Shown here one piece after another: positions 25,227 to 36,040 of a stretch of 64,000 nt of DNA (positions within the stretch are counted from its first letter, which is position 1; every line of letters begins with the position of its first letter). The notes under the pieces were generated by a model. It was not told where the DNA came from. It saw only the letters and a program-made list of their open reading frames with translations, and searched no databases. The translations under genes were made by a program, and so were the position numbers. Origin of the DNA: Ehretia macrophylla. Lineage: Eukaryota; Streptophyta; Magnoliopsida; Boraginales; Ehretiaceae. The DNA lies in assembly GCA_037974665.1 (NCBI GenBank), contig CM075765.1:58379747-58443746 (forward strand), read 5' to 3'.

Positions 25227-28058
25227 TGTAACATCCCGATCCCTCACGAGACCGGGAGTTCTATCAATCGATCTAATCACAACCCAAATCTAAACTCGGG
25301 CATAATTTTCAGGGAAAACGGACGGAGTCTCCCCTGTTTCTAGGCAAAAAGCAAACCTGCGACAGCATATAAGTGGATCAACCCCATGTCCAACCATACA
25401 AAACTTCCTCAAGGCCATCCGAGCCTCAGTTCTCAACAATTAAACTCAGCAAGTAAACATAAATTTCCAATTTAAAAGCTAACCTGTCTCTTTCATTTTG
25501 ACAAGTACATTCAAACTAGACAATTAAACCATACTAAGCTACTGCATAAAATAAACTATCATGCCATACTAACTCTTTTCCTTTGAACATTACAAACATA
25601 CATCGAAGTTAAACTATATTACTGAATACATAACTAACTTATCAATCACCTCAACTATTTAGCTAATTTAGATTACATTTCTTTTGACAATAAATACAAA
25701 CAATACATAAAATCATACATCTTGCATCTTTGACAACTCAAGCCACATAGCACGCAAGACAACTCTTCAAGCACGAACTTTCACGAAATCACGAACTTTC
25801 CAGCTAAAATGGCATTTCCTGAAATGTGTTGGTGAGGAGTGAGTATACACAACACGTATACTCAGTGAGGGCGAGACAGATATCGAATTGGAGTGAAAGA
25901 AAGTCGTGCAATGCAAATAAGATAGTTAAGCAATATAACTGATAAATAAGCAATCAAGACAAACAATCAATACAATAAGCAATTATCGAAAGCATTAACA
26001 CAACCATTCAAAGCTATACCACACTTTGAAGGCTATGGTTCACTCATACGAGCAATGTACCATTTCACGAGCGATACATCAATCTCGAGCTAGATGTTGA
26101 CAATGATGACAATAAGCGCGCGACCACCTTATAACACCAGTTTGGAATACCCCGGCAGTAACCATCAATTCTACGACCCAAATCTCCCTAGGAGGCAACC
26201 CAAGCGAGAAAATGGAATAGGACACGGAGCTAGAGCAACCAACACTGGCAACCCGAGGCTACCCAGAGAGGCCCATCACTCACGCCCTGACACTATGCAA
26301 TGCAAGACACGATACAAGGCGATAAACGAGCGATAGGACAACAATACAGATTAGAGACGATAAATGAGATATCAAGCATTTACAATCAATACTAGCATTC
26401 AATTAACTTGTCAAGCATAACTATAATTAATAGCCACAATAACACCAATTAAACAAGTAACAGCAGTTCAAACACGAAAACAACAAATATCACTATTCAA
26501 TCCCTAACTTCCAAAGGCAATTACGAGCAAATGAGCTACGGGATTAGGAAACCGATTTCACTACATTCATTCAGGCACTACAAAGAACGTTTCTATGTCA
26601 CTAAACTTCACTTTCTCACCCGAGGCCCGAAAGTCCACCTACTGCGTTTGAACTACAGCTATGCTAACCGGTCATTCAATCAACGCCACAACAGCGCTAA
26701 AAGTGCTTCCATGCCCTCAATTATAAAACCCCCAACTCAATTCGAGCACAGTCAACTTTTAGTCAAACGGCCCCTTTACGTTTATTTGTCTAATTTTCAA
26801 TTTTAACAATGGCCGATCCGTTTTTATTTTAGATTTTATCTTTCTATCACTAATGGCATCTATCCAAATCAAGCAATCGCAATTCGGATCAAAAATAAAA
26901 AATTCTAGGGTTTACTATTCATAATTCACTATTCATATTCTTCTCCAATTTCAAATACGCAGTTTCAACCATAAAAATTGCTAAATAACTATCAAACAAT
27001 GCTCTACAAACTCAAAGGAAGCTATATCATGCATTTACAGGCATTATAACACATTATATATCAAATCTAAAAATTTGACACAAAATTCAAATTTGAATTT
27101 AAATGCACAAAAGCGTGAAAACCTCCACGGAGATTGAAGACCAAGACCTGCAAGGACACGAGCCACGACCCCCGAGCAATTCCACGTGCAATTGTAGAAG
27201 AAAAATGCACGAAAATCTTTTCTTTTTCTCCCTATGACCATTCGGCCATCGCAAGGGACATGGATGGCATTTAGCAAAATGTTTTTATTGATTTTTGCCT
27301 TGTTTTATTATTTAAAAGATGACAAGGGTATTTTGGTCATTTGTAAAATCAAACTTTAATTAAAAATAGCCAAATAAGCTTATTTTGATGCCATTACATC
27401 TAATTCAAGTTAAAACAATGAAATTAAATGAAAAACAACTAAAACTAGTTAAATTATACTAAAAACATTTTTCACTAAGTTCAAAGAATATTTCTCTAAC
27501 TCTCATTTTCAAAATACTGCGATCGAACAGTCAATAATTTATCACTAATAAGGTGATGAGCAATAATATAAAACTTTAATTCTTTGAAAAGTAGAATAGT
27601 AGAATAGTTTAAAATTCACTCCAGCTCGGAGTTACTTTTCTCATTCATTTAAAAACCGAGTGATTTTAATGCAAACAATTAAAACCGATTATTAAAAAAA
27701 TCAAAACAATCAAAATAATCAATATTCATTTAAAAATAATTAATTTAACTATTTCTATAATATTTTAAAGAATTATGAAATTAATATTAAGTTACAAATG
27801 AATAAGTTAATATAAACACGTAGTCAAATACAATTAAACACTAACATTTAAGATGTCAATTAATTAATCACAAGAGAATAAATTCAATTACTATAATTAT
27901 TGGAAATAGGTAATAATATTTTAATTAATTAATATAAATCCTTTTGAATTCTTCCAAAAGAAATAGCAGAACAGTGAAAATTAGATGATTTAACTAATTA
28001 AACATTTAATTAAATGCAATCAAATGCTATTAAATGCATGCCGGTTCGGGTTATCACA
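25227..28058 (-). repeat. 5' LTR of the second non-autonomous element (2832 bp)
   Basis: The full-length version of this subfamily's LTR, plus-strand ends tgtaacatcc and gttatcaca. Confidence 0.92.
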
Positions 28059-29348
28059 ATACGCCACGTCACTTTTGAGTCAGCAAAGAAAGACAAGCTA
28101 CGAACTACCGCAACCCCTCTATAAGTAAAAGTGTCTCTTTCAGCTATAATTTAAAGAATTTGAAAGGTGTGGAAAAGGATCAAAGGTGGTTGCTAGCATC
28201 GAAGAGATCTGTCATCTACGATATAGTGGGAGTTCGGACTTGGCGAATGAGCTCTTGCCGCGGGAGAGGAAAGCGAGTCCATGTGGGTTGTCCTATCGGC
28301 AGGGATATACTCATAGGAGAAATAGTATATAACCCTAGGCACCATGATTTTGTCCGACTAAGTCGGCCAGCCTTTCGGGATTGATATTGTCTTTTACATG
28401 GGCCTTTTGCAGAACCTCAATCATTTGCTCTCGGTGATGTTCTGAGGTTATCAATAGATCAAAAATTGAGATATGTGCGGGGATCTTTTTCAGTAGTTCC
28501 ACCACATTCTACTTTGGTTTCTTGAGAGCCTTGTGAAAGGCCTCTCTTGCTGGGTCTTTCTCTACTGCTTTCTCATTTCCTTGGTCCTTCCGTAGTTCTC
28601 AAATGGTCAGGTTTGAAGCATCGCCCCCACCTAGTCATATTTCATATCTTAGCATATTCTTCACCCTCTTTCTTCTCCACTTTCAATGTATCGTCCTGCT
28701 TTTATATGTCCAAGACACCTTTGTTTGAAAAACCTTACCTTCCCTTACTTATAGAAAATGGTGGGGTTGAGATAACGATAAGGGATGGTTGACATGGATT
28801 GAGACGGGTTGGTTGAGCACGAATTTTTTGTTTTGTAAATTTCTATGGTCTGGTTGGAGGGTATTTGAAAAGTCTTCACTGAGCTGGCTCAGGCTTAATT
28901 CTATGGAGTCGGTCTTTCATTGAATTGCATTTCAGAGCTCTCACACTGCTATCTAAAGAATGAAGAAAACGCTACTGAACGAGAGTGAGTGAAGTGCTTA
29001 CGCCCGTTTAGAGATAGGGGCGGGCCAAAGAACCGGAGATTATTGCGCATGAACAAGCGTAGGCTTGTACCACGCCCTTCACCCATTAAGAAGTGCTTCT
29101 TTTGGCGAAGTGAGGAAGCATAGTTGTGCGCCTCTCCATAGCCCTTCTATACTCTATAGCCTATTAGTACCAAGTGCAAGCGCTTGATTTGGAAGCTTGC
29201 TGTGTAATTTCATAAAGAAAAAAAATGTGTGAACCTCTGTGAGTCCTGATTTCAAACTAGCCTCCTGGACTGAATCGACCTTTTTAATATGCTATAACTA
29301 TCAAGAAAGTAGGAATGGCAGAGAAAGAGATGGACTTTCTGGACACAG
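28059..29348. other. mitochondrial-like sequence with a retroelement scrap
   Basis: Apart from the Tat/Ogre-like fragment and the short repeat near 28986, no gene is recognised. Frames at 28160-28384 and 28547-28792 resemble nothing known to me. Confidence 0.45.
28335..28600 (-). pseudogene. Tat/Ogre-type Ty3/gypsy fragment (pre-protease region)
   Basis: The minus strand reads VVELLKKIPAHISIFDLL followed by TSEHHREQMIEVLQKAHV, the conserved block that lies between gag and protease in plant Tat/Ogre elements and helps recognise them. There is one in-frame TAG just before VVELL, where a tryptophan is usual, and the frame stops at 28335. No LTR, primer site or other domain is nearby, so it is an isolated scrap. 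Nuclear retroelement scraps are common inside plant mitochondrial genomes, so it may have been there before the transfer, or it may be a later insertion. Confidence 0.65.
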
Positions 29349-29460
29349 GATCCAGAGTTTTTTCGACAAAGGGTCCCTTCCCTCAATATCATGATCGGGT
29401 CGACCAGGCCAGATTCTAAGTGAATAGAAAATTGAAAATGTACATAGTTGTTGCTGTTCC
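29349..29460 (+). repeat. duplicate of the nad1 5' leader and first codons
   Basis: This region matches, in inverted orientation, the leader of nad1 exon 1 at about 54447-54590. Shared words include gatcgggtcgaccaggcc and gaatagaaaa. It keeps an ATG at 29438 followed by tacatagttgttg, like the nad1 start, and then diverges. Partial promoter-plus-start copies are typical of plant mitochondrial recombination. Confidence 0.7.
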
Positions 29461-29980
29461 AACCATTTTTTAAAACCATTTATCCATAGTTTATAAACAA
29501 AGTGATTTCCATACCTAGGTATATATAATGTTTTGTTTTTTGTTTTTAATATGGAAAGTGATTTCGGAAATGCGAGGTACTTGGGGGTAAACAAGGTCGT
29601 AGACAAGAGGTGCTTGCAAGCACTAGTGGTGCTCCCACTAACGAAAAGCCCAAAGGAAAAAAAAGGGGGGCAAATAAAACTGCAGGCCGAGGGGTATACT
29701 ACGGTTGAAGACTTCGTTCTGCCTCTTCTTCAAGAATTGATGCAGGACCTTCTCTCCCTATAACCTACCCCTTCCCAGTAGGACCGCGTAATAGAACTAT
29801 TATGTGGCAAAAATTTTGATATAAGGAGACTCCCGCAAGTTTATCAAAGCTCATGTGAGCAAAGCCCCTATTTCGAAACGACACTCCAACACTTGGAGGA
29901 AATCATATGTTCTGGAATTACAGACAAGGAACTCCATTCTATTGACTCTACGAGATAGAATCAAACTCGTATTTTTTCTT
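29461..29980. other. mitochondrial-like spacer, no gene recognised
   Basis: It holds a short frame (29533-29763) with no recognised family. Confidence 0.4.
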
Positions 29981-30078
29981 ACTCAAAATCAGAGTTTAAT
30001 CCTGGCTCAATGGAATGCTAGCTATATGCTTAACACATGCAAGTCGAACGTTGTTTTCGGGGAGCTAAGAAAAAGGAA
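29981..30078 (+). pseudogene. rrn18: 5' fragment of mitochondrial small-subunit rRNA (rrn18)
   Basis: The stretch contains gtttaatcctggctca, then gctagctatatgcttaac, acatgcaagtcgaacg and ttgttttcggggagct. This is the universally conserved 5' end of small-subunit rRNA in its plant mitochondrial form. Only about 100 of roughly 1900 nt are present. Compared with the usual form there are transitions, gatcc to aatcc and aacg to aatg, consistent with deamination. It lies about 460 bp upstream of rps13. A second, different rrn18 start occurs at 62533. Confidence 0.85.
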
Positions 30079-30540
30079 TAAAAACTTGTGTCAACACCGC
30101 TGGATGATGCAAAACATTTTTTTTATAGAGAAAGAGCCAAGGGGGCTTCTGCAAGCAATTCTGTAACCACATGCAACCTAGCCGACTTAATGATAGCCGC
30201 GCATGAGATCGTATGAGACCACTTCGTTTATGAGTCAGGGGATGCGAACATAGTGGCCTTAAAATACCTTATGTGCTATCTTAAAGGCGAAAAACTTCCA
30301 TTTTGAGACCGCGACCCATCGCAGAGCACTTTCTCACTGATTTAGTGAAATAAGTGTGAAATTATCTTCCACAAGACTCTTGATGTTTTTTCAAGGCTTG
30401 GATACGAGAACATAATTGGAAGAAATAAGGGTCGAAGTTTAGACTGCTTATAGTAGTTCTACCTATAGAAAAGATCATTAGACAGGAGACAACCCATTTA
30501 TGATTCTAGTTGAGAAAACTAGTAAAAGGAAAGATCAAGA
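30079..30540. other. spacer between rrn18 fragment and rps13
   Basis: No recognised gene; it probably belongs to the mitochondrial upstream region of rps13. No tRNA cloverleaf could be built by eye. Confidence 0.4.
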
Positions 30541-30891
30541 ATGTTATATATTTCAGGAGCAAGATCAGTTACCGATGAACAAGTAAGAATTGCCTCAACA
30601 AAAATTGATGGAATTGGACCTAAAAAAGCCATTCTGGTTTGTTATCGATTAGGTATTAGTGGGAACATAAAGATAAAAGAATTAACTAAGTATCAGATCG
30701 ACCAAATCGAACAAATGATAGGTCAAGTTCATGTTGTTCATTCGGAATTGAAGAGGGCAGAACGAGCAGACATCGAATGATTAATTTAAATTTCTTGTTA
30801 TCGTGGAATTTGTCATCAAGATGGATTGCCCTTACGTGGTCAATGAACTCATACTAATGGTAGGACTTGTTGCAAGCAAATTCGAAAATCA
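30541..30891 (+). pseudogene. rps13: rps13, mitochondrial ribosomal protein S13, decayed
   Basis: The frame from ATG 30541 follows plant mitochondrial rps13 at the usual length of about 116 codons without indels. Residues 1-79 are clear: an N-terminal YISGAR, then IDGIGPKKA, YRLGISGNIKIKELT and IDQIEQMIG, which form the head-domain contact of S13 with 16S-type rRNA. Three in-frame stops follow: TGA at 30778 and TGA at 30844, both from expected CGA arginine codons, and TAA at 30787. The normal stop at 30889 now reads TCA. Other changes also sit at arginine CGN positions. It ends 133 bp before nad3. The protein can no longer be made. Confidence 0.92.
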
Positions 30892-31023
30892 AAGGAGTCT
30901 ACCGAAAGCCCTTGGTACTTGTCTGATCAATCACACTGATAACTTTAATAGTTCACTGAAATTTGTTTTTTTTTCGTATGCCGCTCCTGAGCAAAGAGCG
31001 AAAGAATAAAGTGGTCTATGGTG

Positions 31024-31374
31024 ATGTCAGAATTTGCATCTATTTGTATCTATTTTGTGATTAGTCAGCTAGTTTCTTTGATCCTACTCAGTGTTCCTTT
31101 TCTATTTGCTTGTTCGACCTATCCAGAAAAATTGTCGGCCTACGAATGTGGTTTCAATCATTCCTGTGCTGCCATAAGTCATTTAGATATAAGATTTTAT
31201 CTTGTTTCAATTTTTTTTATTATTCGTAATCCGGAAGTAACCTTTTCCTTTCTTTGGGGAGTACCTCCCAACAAGATTGATCCGTTTGGATCTTGGTCCA
31301 TGATGGCCTTTTTATTGATTTTGACAATTGGATCTCTCTATTAATGGAAAGAGGGTGCTTCGAATCGGGAGTCA
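31024..31374 (+). pseudogene. nad3: nad3, NADH dehydrogenase subunit 3, decayed
   Basis: The frame (also open from an ATG at 31018) reads MSEFASICIYFVI at the start, then STYPEKLSAYECGF, DIRFYLVSIFFII, and NKIDPFGSWSMMAFLLILTIG, the signature of this small three-helix complex I subunit. Changes are heavy in the loop after YECGF, where the usual Asp, Gly and Arg residues are replaced. About two codons are missing before STYPEK. A TAA at 31342 replaces a glutamate codon, and the normal stop after the final GAG has become TCA. The nad3-rps12 order with short spacing is the conserved plant mitochondrial operon. Confidence 0.93.
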
Positions 31375-31422
31375 CCACTAGTGATAGGGTAAAAATCGGG
31401 GGGAAGGACAAAGATAAGAGCG

Positions 31423-31800
31423 ATGCCTACATTAAATCAATTGATTTGCCATGGTAGAGAAGAAAAACAGCGCACGGACCATACTCGAGCTTTGGATCAA
31501 TGTCCCCAGAAGCAAGGAGTATGCTCGCGTGTTTCAACAAGAACACCGAAAAAACCTAATTCAGCTCAACATAAGATAGCCAAAGTACGGTTGACCAATT
31601 GACATGATATATTTGCTCACATTCCAGGCGAAGGTCATAATTTGCGGGAACATTCTACGGTCTTAATAAGAGGAGGTAGAGTAAAAGATTCCCTAGGTGT
31701 AAAATCCTATTGTATTCGAGTAGTCAAGGATTTGCTGGGAATTCCGGATCGAAGAAGAGGCAGATCAAAATATGGTGCGGAAAAACCCAAATCGATATGA
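31423..31800 (+). pseudogene. rps12: rps12, mitochondrial ribosomal protein S12, decayed
   Basis: The length is 126 codons including the TGA at 31798, exactly that expected, so there is no net indel. Landmarks are MPTLNQLI at the start, [39 protein letters not shown] and the C-terminal [18 protein letters not shown]. One in-frame stop, TGA at 31600-31602, replaces an arginine CGA. Several other arginines have become Cys, Gln or His by single C-to-T or G-to-A changes at CG (codons 9, 16, 20, 50). S12 forms part of the decoding site; this copy is dead. It starts 48 bp after nad3. Confidence 0.95.
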
Positions 31801-31900
31801 ATGGAAGATGCCTCTAGAACATGTTTTTCTTGGTCAATCGAGGGAACAACCACAACGTTAGGCCCCAAAACGTTACGGAGCCATTCCGAATGACCTACTA

Positions 31901-31949
31901 GAATATAGTCTACTACACTAGCCAAGAAAGAGTGTAGTAGACTATATTC
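31901..31949 (+). terminator. perfect 19-bp stem-loop downstream of rps12
   Basis: Arms at 31901-31919 and 31931-31949 are exact inverted complements with an 11-nt loop, 100 bp past the rps12 stop. Plant mitochondrial mRNAs often end at such stem-loops, which block 3' exonucleases, so this may have been the 3' end of the nad3-rps12 transcript. The function is inferred. Confidence 0.6.
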
Positions 31950-34900
31950 ACCTGTGGAGGTGAGTGGAGGAAGAATCCAAAAATTGAAAGGTATTGCAAC
32001 TAATAGTTGCTCGTTCATAAATTCACTCGTCCACTTGTTAGTCTTGTTACACTACACGACAAGAGTCTAGGGTAAAGTTGAAACAAACACGGTCGAGTAA
32101 AGTCGACTTCACAAGTGATTCAACATACCACATGGAAATAATAAAGAAGAGAAGGGTCTCACCCAGGTGGCTCCTACAAGGTAATGACTTCAAACTCAAA
32201 CAAATAACATTCTTCTCCAAGGTATGAGTCAAAGAAAATGATGTATGTATCGAATCTAATGCAGGACTCATCGATAAGCTAAGGCTACAACATGAAGGAA
32301 GCCCAGAAGAACTACAGAAGCATGCCTACCAAAGCTAAAGTAGACCGAATGGAGTAACGGGAGAAAACCGAAAGATAGGTAATCCATATGGTGAAACATG
32401 AGAAAGAGGGATTGCTTAAAACTGAAAGAAATGGAGTCCACCCACACCACACAACGACCGACGAACTCGTGGTACTGAAAACCTCATTAGATAAGACGGT
32501 AGTTGACTGGCAGACCCCTGAATGTACGTTAGCCAAAGGCCCCTATCAACTCAATCTGGAAAGGGAATAGACCACCGTGAACTCCAGCGAAAGGCCTCGT
32601 ACGACCTGCTGGAGGTGAAGGTCGCTACGGCTCGCTGTACGTTCCTTTAGCTTTATGCATGTCCAATCCGATAATAGTCGGTTTCACATAGTACAAGGAA
32701 GCTTGGTGGGCTTTCATAGGAGGATCTTGCATACTGTACCCTCGCCCAACTAGTACAGTACGACCATCCCTGCTATGGTCAACAAGCTCTTGTGTAGGGA
32801 CTTGCGGTAAGCCACCATTTTGTGTATGCACCGTCCCTTCGCTATTTCGGTGAGTAACCGCCAGTGTCTGTTGTTCGAATCCTTTCACCGGACCTTGAGT
32901 TTCCCTACCCAAACTTGTTTGCCTAGTTGGGCTTAATGCATCCCTGGTTTAGAAGGATGCCCTATACCCTACTACACTTGTTTTTGCTTGTCTTTTTACC
33001 TTTGTGATTTCTTTTCCACTTTTTTAGGTACTCTTTCCTGTGATTGCCTGGGATATTCACCTTAATGATAACAAGGTGGTGCTTGGGTAGGTCTTCTCTG
33101 ATTACGTTCGGACGTGACAGGGAAGCCGAGAGGTCTAGGGACATAGCCGACCGATTCATTCCCCATCCAGCACTTAATCAACGAAAGAAAGGAGGAAGAC
33201 AAGCATATAAAATGGAGACTGTTATACTTTGACTCTTCTTTTGTGGGAGAGGGAAAAAATGCAAGATGTCTTTTTTTTTTTGGCGATAATCACTACTGGG
33301 AGGGTGAAGGCCATGTTCCACCACAAGAAAGAAGGACAAATAGAAGTGGACTAGGGGGTCGTCATGTATTTTAGGTGGGGTTTTCTAAAAGAGTGCCCTT
33401 TCCCCAACTGAACATTGGGTTAGAGTAGAGGACTAATATCACTAGAATTGTAGTCCGCCCCAGCCTCTACTTAGTGAGTTTCACCTTAAAACCAAAAGGA
33501 ATAGCAAAATAGAGACAAGTTCAGCTGTGAATGAAGTCTACGTTTTGTAGACTCAATTTCACGCATATGGATACAAGTTCCAAAGGCACCACAAAGTTCT
33601 GTCTATAGCTCGTTCATAAATTCACTCGAGCACTCAGACTTAACGAGGAAGTCCATGTAGACTTGATGAGAACTTGTTAGACGAGTTATGTGTAGCTGGT
33701 GAGTATGACTATAGCCTAAGAAACAAGCTTTGACTTCTATTGCATTACAAGAAATCATTCCCGCCATTCTCCCTTCCAGTGAACTCCATATGTCTGCTCC
33801 GACTACGAACCCGTCGAGAAGAGTTCCGAAGTACACTTGTTGCTTCAACTTCATTCATACACTTGTCAGCTCAGTTAGTGAAGGCAAGGTGTAAAACGTT
33901 GTCTCTACTACTCGTGAAAAGGTGGAGACTCGGTCAGTATAAGGAATATTTCTCAAGCTTAGGAATGGGCGACTCAATCACATGTGCTTGATTGAATATG
34001 CATCCATGGAACTGTTAAATCCCTCGTGAGACTCCAGTTCCGGTCAATCGTGTTAGCCTTTATCACCGCAGCAACCCGACTAAACGAATGTGGTGAGACG
34101 ATTTGTGTAGCGAGGAGCTTTCCACAGTAAAACCTGTCATGTTCAGCCCCTTCGTCTCGATCCTGTATTGATCCACCACCATCCTTGGTATCCTTTGTGG
34201 ATATCCCACATGAAATTCATGATCAGGGTTCCAAACCTCCTTTATCCCACGTTGAGGTTTTAGAAAAAGGTAGGCTTGGAAACAAGCTCAACTTCTTCGA
34301 TTAGGCTACTACCGGAGGCCAGGCCGATCAAAGCTATCCTTGGGTTCGATCCAGTTACACATTCCCCTTCCTTTGTGAATTCAATATCTGCCTCGCTTGC
34401 AAATCCTTATCCCTATCCTTTTTAGGACGAGTCAAAGGGGCGACCGATCTATGATAGCTAGTAACACAGACAGAAGAGAGAGAGCACAGATAGGGGACCA
34501 TCCGTTATTAGTCCATATTGGGTAGATCTACCCCTCTCATACTCTGATCCTTTATCTATCATTCAATCTATTGATAGGATTTCTTATCGACTGGCCCATT
34601 ACGCACTCGGGCCAATCTACTACATGCTAATAATGGTATTTTGGATTTCATCTCCTACCAAAATGGCAAGTGGTTGGCCGTTTGATCAAGTCCATTCGTT
34701 GAAGTCGTACCCTCCCAGTATATGTGAGTCTTCTGCCGATTGACAAAAATGCCGGCCAGAATTCGAGAAAGGTCCATCCCACCATAATGGATCTCCCTTA
34801 CCGCTACCTACTAGTGGATCGATTTAGGGAAGGAAAGAAATGCTAATTAATCAATTCCTCCCATCCCATTAAAGCGAGTCACCCATGATTCGATAGTTCC

Positions 34901-35876
34901 ATTTTTTGCTAATGCATGCCGATTGGGATCCCAGCAATCAAACCACTGTGCTTGTTCCTCTGTCGAGACAACTCTATTCCTCTCCTTATCGGCAGAGCAT
35001 CTTCAAACCTCTTCCATTTTAGATCGGAAATCACCTATTCAATCAATTGGATGTCCTACCATGCAACCTCCATATCCCATGGAAGAATCGAATCAAGACC
35101 GATAGAGAGACGCTATCATTGAATCCATTACATCGCACTATTCTTGAATTCACTACATAGAAGAAAGGTACTCAACCAGAGAAAAAGGTTGAACCAAAGG
35201 AACGTTTCCTTGATTCAATTGAACGTAGTGAACGCCTTATCTACTCAGTTCCCATAGGAGAGCCAGTTGCTTCCAAAGGTCATAGAAAGGTTTCGAAAGA
35301 AACTTTGGCAGAGAAAGAGACTGTTCATGGAATAGATCTAGTTGTGGTTGTTCAGGTTGAAGTGAGACGATCAACCAGGTACTTAGTGGAGCCGAGGAAA
35401 GTCTTGACTTTCTTTTTTCATTATGCATGCAGAGGGTTTGTATACTGGAAAGTGAGGTTGGGTCTCCACAATCTATTTGCATAATCTTTTATAGTTGGAA
35501 ACTACCTCTTCCCACTGGTAGGATGACCAAGAACCAATTCCGCCATAACCTTCACTATTTTGTCTTTTTACCTATAAAGCTCGATTCCTCCTTCCTCAAC
35601 ATTAAACAAAGTGGATATGGAGAGTAAGGATACAACGAAGTCCCGCAGGAAATGGGCCAACTTATCTTATTCCCATTTTCTGCAATTTTTTCCTCAAAGC
35701 CAAGGGGGTTTCAAAACTTTGGCGCTGAGCAACCTGAACAAGTAGAGGATCTAATGAAAATTGATTAGGCGGACTTTTTCTATTTGGTTAGAAATGGAAT
35801 TAAGCAACTAATGGATATGGATACTCTGCATGACATTAGGGATCCAGAAGAAAATTCGATTGTCGATTTTTTAGGG

Positions 35877-36040
35877 CAAAGCTAGGCTATCTGGTGAAAG
35901 ATGCTGATGTAGCAATGGCGAAGCTGATGGCTGAGATTCAAGAATTGATGGATTAGGTCAAAGAGCTGGATAAAGAGATTCAATTGCTAGAGACTAAGAG
36001 CAAACTGAAGAAGGACGTCACTGGCACAACTCTTATATAA
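35877..36040 (+). pseudogene. decayed unidentified frame with coiled-coil character
   Basis: One frame from about 35877 reads AKLGYLVKDADVAMAKLMAEI, then a TAG, then VKELDKEIQLLETKSKLKK, ending in TAA at about 36038. Heptad-like leucines and alternating charge suggest a coiled coil. Upstream, in another frame (about 35640-35770), a coding-like stretch including RGFQNFGAEQPEQVEDLMK may belong to the same dead gene. I do not recognise the family. Confidence 0.3.

Larger units (their letters stand above)
20593..28058 (-). mobile_element. second non-autonomous LTR retrotransposon (LARD-like)
   Basis: LTRs at 20593-23283 and 25227-28058 flank 1943 bp of gene-free internal DNA. In minus-strand sense there is a perfect tRNA-Met primer site at 25213-25224 and a polypurine tract at 23284-23302. 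The flanking pentamers are acacg (20588-20592) and atacg (28059-28063), a target duplication with one C/T difference. It is related to 4942-11533 in ends, primer site, tract and overall plan, but its LTRs are longer and more A/T-rich, so it is a separate subfamily. Confidence 0.88.

Noticed and set aside
32868..32885. gttcgaatcc resembling a tRNA T-loop
   Set aside because: No matching acceptor, D and anticodon arms could be paired around it by eye.
32625..32912. 95-aa minus-strand frame downstream of rps12
   Set aside because: Coding-like composition but no recognisable family; kept only as part of the unassigned stretch.
34340..34360. ggttcgatcc resembling a tRNA T-loop
   Set aside because: Flanks do not form an acceptor stem at tRNA length.
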